Assembly (NCBI GenBank): GCA_005223375.1
Contig: RXOD01004635.1
Coordinates: forward strand, 1 to 19,673
DNA: 19,673 nt
DNA from: Amoebophrya sp. AT5.2
Taxonomy: Eukaryota > Sar > Dinophyceae > Syndiniales > Amoebophryaceae
Reading direction: 5' to 3'
The notes beneath the pieces were generated by a model. The model was not told the origin of the DNA. It worked only from the letters and a program-made list of their open reading frames with translations, and made no database searches. A program made the position numbers and the translations under genes. Positions 15,282 through 19,673 of this stretch are shown here, one piece after another (position 1 is the first letter of the stretch; the number at the start of each line of letters is the position of its first letter).

Positions 15282-16633
15282 TTACTTGCAGCCCGGGAAC
15301 ACTCCTTGCGCTTCCGCCGTCGCGAACCAGTCGCCCATTTTCGGCAGCACCGCGTTCGCGTCATTCTCTCCTCGCGGCTTCCCGTCCACCAAAGCCTTCG
15401 GCAGCCCTTTCGCCGTTTCCCACTTCTTCTCGTTCATCGCCATCGCTGCTTCGCTTCCCGCCGGTCCGCAACCCTCCTCGAACACCACGCTCATCCCCTC
15501 CATGCCGTCCCCCTTCGCCAGCGAGTAGTGGCACAGATCCCCCGTGTACAGCACTTTTCCGTTCCACTTGTCCAGGAACTCTGGCTTTGTGTTAGAGGTT
15601 GAAAAAACTCAGGTCGTGCTTCAGGTTTAGGTTTAGGCTTAGCCCTTATCGGATCTTCCCCTCCTCCGCTCACCCGTAGCCATCGCCCAGCAATAGTCGG
15701 CTGAGAGGCGACCCCTATACCGACACCAATAGCAGGGCACAACTCGCTGGCTTCCCATGACCGCAAGGAATGCTGGGTTGGGGACCACACAGAGGAAGCC
15801 GCTGCCTTCTCGGGGGAGCATACGCATACGTCAGAGCTGAACCCTGCTGATCCTAGTCCCTGAAGACCTGAGTTTACTCAACCCTTAATTGTGGTGTCCG
15901 CGGCGAGCGCCATCACGCACCTGCCCGCGAACTCGGGACTCTCCGCGTCCGGCCCGAACGCCGCAATTTCCGTTTTCCCGCCCTGCGGCCACAGCGTCAT
16001 CGAGCGGATTTTGCACCCGCTGCCGTCCGCGTCCCCGTTGGTCTGCTCCATGGAGTTGAGTTCCACCGCCATGTCCCAGGAGAGCCGGTCCGTGCCCGCG
16101 TGCGCAGTGCTGTAGCCGCACTCGAAGAGGTAGAGGTGGCCGCCGGCGGAAGAGATCTGCAGGATGAGGCCGTTCTTCACATTCCCCTTCACCATGTGCG
16201 GGACCAGCAAGCGGGTGAGAACGTACGCGGAGCGCACCCCCACATCATACGAGGCGTCGAAGGTGGACAGTGGCTTTTCCCAAAACGGCTTCCCCATGTG
16301 CGGGACCAGCGAGTCAGGCTGGTGCGGGTTGAACCCCCCGTACGCGGAGTTCACGAGGAGGGAAACGTTGCCACCGGTTTCGGCCGCGACTTTCTGCACG
16401 AAGGCCTCGACGTCGGCTTCCTTGCCGCGCGCCTGATCGAGTGGGGAAGGAATAACCTTACCAGAACCTCCATTGGAAGCGACAATTTCAGCCACTTCCT
16501 TGGCTAAGGCTTCGAGTTTGTCGGCGGAACGAGCGGTGGCGTAGACGGTGTAGCCGGCCTCGGAAGCGAGGACCTTCGCGATGCCACGACCGAAACCGCG
16601 CGAAGCGCCAGTCACGATGGCGAACTTTGACAT
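15282..16633 (-). CDS. Short-chain dehydrogenase/reductase, DHRS1-like, two exons
   Basis: Exon 1 is 16633-15883 and exon 2 is 15580-15282, giving about 349 residues after removal of a GT-AG intron. The Rossmann dinucleotide site is TGASRGFG (residues 8-15), with ATARS (32-36) suggesting NADP(H) preference. NSAYGG (95-100) takes the place of NNAG, and the active-site Ser is in SSAGG (161-165). The catalytic YxxxK is Y174-STA-H178, with Lys replaced by His. Exon 2 supplies GKVLYTGDL, matching the GKVL..CDLA segment typical of DHRS1-type enzymes, and this supports the intron call. DHRS1-type enzymes reduce carbonyl substrates such as steroids and xenobiotics; substrate and location here are unknown. 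The C-terminal end may be frameshifted (15227 is an alternative stop). Confidence 0.85.
15581..15882 (-). other. Spliceosomal intron in the dehydrogenase gene (302 bases)
   Basis: The donor is AAGG/GTTGAG (GT at 15882-15881). The acceptor is ACAAAGCCAG/AG (AG at 15582-15581), preceded by a pyrimidine-rich stretch. Splicing leaves a phase-1 junction, G + AG = Glu, giving TTIK-E-FLDKWNGKVL. It bypasses the TGA at 15880-15878. The intron contains degenerate CCTAAA-type repeats near its 3' end. Confidence 0.8.
15624..15641. repeat. Telomere-like hexamer run inside the intron
   Basis: GGTTTA GGTTTA GGCTTA on the plus strand, reading TAAGCC then two TAAACC on the transcribed strand. It is close to TTTAGGG-type telomeric repeats but short. 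On the coding strand it lies about 45-60 bases before the acceptor, so it may simply be intronic low-complexity sequence. Confidence 0.5.
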
Positions 16634-17250
16634 TTCTTCCTACTTTGCGGAGGTTGGCTTTATTTGATCGATTAGTTTTTGTTTCTGTTTCGAGTTCGAC
16701 TTTCGAAGTCTTCGGTATATATGTCCTGCAGGTGGGATGCACATGCAGACGCTCGTGGTGTAAGTACGTAGCCTGTTCCTTCGATATTCGCGGTCGTCGC
16801 TTGTTTTCAACGGAGATGTGCGTGATGGAATTTCAAGTCCCATGAAGATAAGACCGCCTTCTTATTCGACCGATTTGGATTTGCGTCAGCGAAGGGGCTG
16901 CGGCTGCACTCTTCTCTCTACAGCCTCGTTCTCTCTCGAAGTCAAATCAGAAACTGGTGGAGCCGATCTACCTCTGAGGATATTGTAGCGAACAAGTCAG
17001 TCCGAAAATCGGTGGCGCCAGTCGGTGCCATCATCATCCTGGGAACATCACCACAGTGTGCGCATGAGCACCAAGTACTGTCTAGGTCCACGCGGCAGCT
17101 GCAGCTTTCAGTTTTCCTTGTCCATTCGTACCTTTACCGACAGGCACTGATTCGCGTCGCGGCGCGCCGCACCAAGGCCGCTGCGTGCTACGTGGCAGCG
17201 CGCTCCCTTCTCTATCATGCCGCGCGGGAGAAGTTGTGTGCAGTTTAGCA
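16634..17250. other. Intergenic region between the dehydrogenase and methyltransferase genes
   Basis: 617 bases that should hold the dehydrogenase promoter and the 3' UTR of the methyltransferase gene. A pyrimidine-rich stretch occurs around 16911-16938 on the plus strand. Frames here on both strands lack family features, and I see nothing else. Confidence 0.4.
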
Positions 17251-18714
17251 TTAGCAGTAATGGCAGCCTATCCTGCTGAACACCGCGTGATCTTGCAGCA
17301 GCCAGCGCGTGCCGTTACGAACGTGCCGCAGCACGCTCGTCGGGTCGCGCAGCACGAAGCCCGGCTCGAGTTCCACGAACCGCGGTGAAATGCCGGCGTG
17401 TTCATCCTCGCCCAGGTCAAATTTTAGAGCCTTCGCAAAGCACTCATAGTACGCCGGCCGCGCCGCTCCGGAGCCTCGCGAAGCAGCCGCTTGCGACGTT
17501 ATTTCCTCCCGCAATTCGGCGAAGCTAACTTCGTCGCCAACGACCACTGCGTTTGATGGAGCAGATACTTCTCCGTCCGCGCTGTCCGCTTCATTTTCCT
17601 GCACGACTCCCACCCGTCGCAACGTTCCTACAAGTCTCTGCGCGTCCTCGGCTTTCAGCGCGTCGTTCTCGCGGAAGCCTCTGTAGTCCGGATACTCGTT
17701 CAGGAAAAACCACTGCCAATGTGGAATCACTGTTTTGGTTTTTATTTTTTCGCTTTCTCCACCAATTTCCGATTCCGCTTGCCTCAAATGAAGTTTAAGG
17801 AGCTCCTCGGTCCGCACGTACACCATATCCATCCAGCCGACGCGGCCCACCAGCGTGTACTCAAAATGCCCCATCAGGTTCTGCCACGCCCTTGGAGACG
17901 CCCCAATCGCGCAATCCGCGTCTAATGTCCGGTTCCCGCGCCACTCCACCGCCGCTCCAACACCGGAGATGTTGACGTCTTCGGGAGAGTTTTCATCAGT
18001 TTCTGCCTGAAACGCGAAGTCCGTTTCCAGGTCGAAGTTTACGTTGAATTCGACGACTACTACCCGCGGCCGGTAGTTGCCTTCCTCCAGGAGCGCCTTC
18101 AAAACGAACAGGTCGTGGCTGTCCATGTCCGACGAAAGCAGATCCAAATCCTTCGGCACTCGTTGTTCCTCGAATAGTTTCACCACGTTGTGGGGGTATA
18201 GAGGTTCGGCGATCAGCTTTGTGGATTTGACGCTTTCACCACTCGCATTCACCGGCTTCCCGTCGACGAATTCGCCCTCGTGCCTCGCGTCGAACAGCAC
18301 GCCGTCGAAGCCGTAGTGCTTTTCGAAAAAGTACGTGTTCGACCCGCCATACTGGGAACCGGAGCGGTGCGCTTTCGTATCAAACCCGTATTCCACGAAG
18401 AAGGGGGTCTTTTTGTGTCTAGCATCTCCGATCCCAATCTTGCGAAAGATGCCCTCGACAACAATATCCTGCGCGCCCTGGGAGTAGATCTTATGGCGGG
18501 TGAAGGGCGAGTAAACGCGCCGGTTGCCGGAGAGACCCCCATTGCCGAACCGCTGCTGGAGCTCGAGAATCCAGTTCGAGGACCGGAACCAAGCTGGGTC
18601 TGTGGAAGCCGGAAGTTCGAGGACCAAACCGGAAGTTCGAGAACCGGAACCAAGAAGCAGAAGTTGATGCGTCACGAAAAGTGGCAAAACGACAATCCGG
18701 GTGCAAAAGGACAT
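17251..18714 (-). CDS. FkbM-like methyltransferase, secretory pathway
   Basis: 487 residues from the first ATG (18712-18714); a GTG two codons upstream only extends the frame. Residues 7-22 are hydrophobic (IVVLPLFVTHQLLLLG), which reads as a signal peptide or type II anchor, so the product probably acts in the ER/Golgi or outside the cell. FkbM-type features follow in order: SQGAQDIVVEGIF (78-90), FFVEYGFDT (105-113, the SAM-binding strand region), GFDGVLFDA (125-133), DLDLLSSDMDSHD (199-211) and PRVVVVEFNVN (216-226). This matches the FkbM pattern of lDllSiDiDg followed by PrvvvvEfN. FkbM enzymes methylate O or N atoms of small molecules or sugars; the substrate here is unknown. The linker at about residues 21-50 is built from a repeated DNA unit. 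The C-terminal ~200 residues are not recognised. Confidence 0.75.
   Translation of the reverse strand: MSFCTRIVVLPLFVTHQLLLLGSGSRTSGLVLELPASTDPAWFRSSNWILELQQRFGNGGLSGNRRVYSPFTRHKIYSQGAQDIVVEGIFRKIGIGDARHKKTPFFVEYGFDTKAHRSGSQYGGSNTYFFEKHYGFDGVLFDARHEGEFVDGKPVNASGESVKSTKLIAEPLYPHNVVKLFEEQRVPKDLDLLSSDMDSHDLFVLKALLEEGNYRPRVVVVEFNVNFDLETDFAFQAETDENSPEDVNISGVGAAVEWRGNRTLDADCAIGASPRAWQNLMGHFEYTLVGRVGWMDMVYVRTEELLKLHLRQAESEIGGESEKIKTKTVIPHWQWFFLNEYPDYRGFRENDALKAEDAQRLVGTLRRVGVVQENEADSADGEVSAPSNAVVVGDEVSFAELREEITSQAAASRGSGAARPAYYECFAKALKFDLGEDEHAGISPRFVELEPGFVLRDPTSVLRHVRNGTRWLLQDHAVFSRIGCHYC
18573..18654. repeat. Short direct repeats within the methyltransferase 5' coding region
   Basis: AGTTCGAGGACCGGAACCAA(G) at 18573-18593 recurs with one mismatch at 18634-18654, and a partial copy (AGTTCGAGGACC) lies at 18614-18625. 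On the coding strand the three units are read in different frames, giving LGSGSRTS, SGLVLEL and WFRSSNW. This points to tandem duplication in a weakly constrained linker just after the signal sequence. Confidence 0.8.
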
Positions 18715-19005
18715 CTTCACATGCGAAGAAACACGAACGCTGTCTGCAAAGTATTCCCTTCGAGCTTGCTTTCAGCACAAGCATCGCTCTCGCTCCCGCT
18801 CTGCTTTCCCGCCAAGACCCCGCGCAACAGCAAACACCGCAACACCAGTCGTTCTCTTTGGAAAAATCAATCTTGTTTTTCTTTGCACTGGCGCAATCTA
18901 GAACGACATCTTTAGAAATGAGCATCATCGCGTCGCTATTCACTTTTCGCACCAAAAGTTTGCGGCAAACAAAATCTTCGTGTAACTAATGAATCTTCTC
19001 GTGCC

Positions 19006-19673
19006 TCAAACCTTCGCGTAGTATCCCCCGAGTTTGAACGGCACCACGCCCTCGCCCCGCTGCCACGAGTCGCAGTAGTACTTTCCCGGCACGACTCGCA
19101 GGTCGAAGCTCACCCGCGACCGCTCCGTGTCGTTCAGTTCTGTGAAGTGCAAATTTTGGTTCCCGTAGAACTGCACCACTTCGCCGTACTTCGCCGAAAA
19201 CGGCTCGTAGTCCCCCTTCCCCGGCGAGGATTCGCAGTAGAGACTATTCGAGCCGTACACCTGGTCCACCACGGGCCACCAGAAGTTGATCTCCCCCGGC
19301 TGGTGGTAGTAGTCCGCGTCCGTGTGCGGCACGCCTAACGGCTTCACGTTGCGGATGTGCACGCGCAGCGACGGCTCGGTCTGGTACATCACTTCGAACG
19401 CACCGTTTTCTTCCCCTAACAATCTCTGCAGGTGCGGCTTGATAACTTTCTGCACGAATTTCTTGAACAGGGCGTTGATCCTCGGGCGAAACTCGGCGTC
19501 CTTGAAAATGTACATCCACGCCCGTCGAAACGGGTCGTGGCCCGACCGCGGCGGAAACTTCACCATGTTCTGCCCCTGGCTCGTGTGGTGGAGCAAGGAA
19601 AGCTGCCAGGGGAGCTGCTCCAGGTCCTCCTGGCTGCGCCTCCTTCGCTGCGCAGCGTCCTGCTCCGCGCCAT
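19006..19673 (-). CDS. StrG-like Fe(II)/2-oxoglutarate-type oxygenase, C-terminal part (runs off right edge)
   Basis: The frame is open from the right edge (first full codon at 19671) to the stop at 19006, about 221 residues; no start codon is supported inside the window. The jelly-roll metal site is visible as H-T-D (19318-19326), followed by WWPV, YGSNSLYCESSPGKGDYEPF, the distal His in QNLHF (codon at 19147-19149) and RSRVSFDLRV, which supplies a candidate 2-oxoglutarate-binding Arg. This order (HxD, W.P, GSNSL..ESxPGxGD, H, RVSFDxR) is the signature I associate with StrG-like proteins of streptomycin-type and other biosynthetic gene sets; the substrate is unknown. The segment at the edge is Gln/Arg/Glu-rich (AEQDAAQRRRRSQEDLEQL). 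The spacer to the methyltransferase start is 291 bases. Confidence 0.72.
   Translation of the reverse strand, partial: GAEQDAAQRRRRSQEDLEQLPWQLSLLHHTSQGQNMVKFPPRSGHDPFRRAWMYIFKDAEFRPRINALFKKFVQKVIKPHLQRLLGEENGAFEVMYQTEPSLRVHIRNVKPLGVPHTDADYYHQPGEINFWWPVVDQVYGSNSLYCESSPGKGDYEPFSAKYGEVVQFYGNQNLHFTELNDTERSRVSFDLRVVPGKYYCDSWQRGEGVVPFKLGGYYAKV

Noticed and set aside
15036..15602. 188-codon plus-strand open frame
   Set aside because: Overlaps dehydrogenase exon 2 in antisense; the sense strand has clear SDR homology, this one is Arg/Ser-rich filler.
15836..15862. Sequence resembling the start of 18S rRNA (ACCCTGCTGATCCT)
   Set aside because: Only about a dozen bases agree, with internal mismatches, and it lies inside the intron; no further rRNA similarity follows.
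1..19673. tRNA, rRNA or other structured RNA genes
   Set aside because: No cloverleaf with A/B box-like motifs or rRNA signature was seen on either strand by eye.

Overview
The window looks like nuclear DNA of a single-celled eukaryote, most likely a microalga or other protist. The evidence is a GT-AG intron in a conserved gene, N-termini resembling mitochondrial presequences and secretory signals, and no Shine-Dalgarno sites or operon spacing. Every gene I can support is on the minus strand. The species cannot be named from the sequence. A one-directional, intron-poor layout is common in dinoflagellate relatives and kinetoplastids but proves neither.

Layout, left to right. Positions 1-215 hold the 5' end of a gene for a probable secreted, acidic, Thr/Asp-rich protein that runs off the left edge. 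Positions 731-14386 hold a tandem, head-to-tail array of eight full-length diverged paralogues of about 445-465 residues, called A, B, C, D, F, G, H and I here, plus one truncated copy (E). The repeat period is about 1.6-1.9 kb. Positions 15282-16633 hold a two-exon short-chain dehydrogenase of DHRS1 type. Positions 17251-18714 hold a secretory FkbM-like methyltransferase. Positions 19006 to the right edge hold the C-terminal part of a StrG-like, Fe(II)/2-oxoglutarate-type oxygenase.

The array is the centre of interest. Each member has four parts: (1) a basic N-terminus, usually with an R-x-F/Y followed by a small residue, like a mitochondrial processing site; (2) a module of about 60 residues (FLPF...RPxxIP...GWxGxPDFLGY) resembling the 'phage-integrase repeat units' of algal and bacterial proteins; (3) a region with a D-x-W-x(3)-Q-x-K signature that looks like a PD-(D/E)XK nuclease core; (4) a very well conserved C-terminal half (EKxFPLD, GNLMLSGxRCLQR, FDVNK, GWEG, RYICVV, GVFIFPxExVF, YPPF) that may be a second, degenerate copy of the same fold. 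I do not recognise the whole protein as a characterised family. My inference is a lineage-specific set of mitochondrial nucleic-acid-acting proteins. Some copies have lost putative catalytic residues (G, H), one is truncated (E), and one appears to have a 1-nt deletion just after its ancestral start (D). The three metabolic genes at the right share orientation with the array, and I see no functional link between them.
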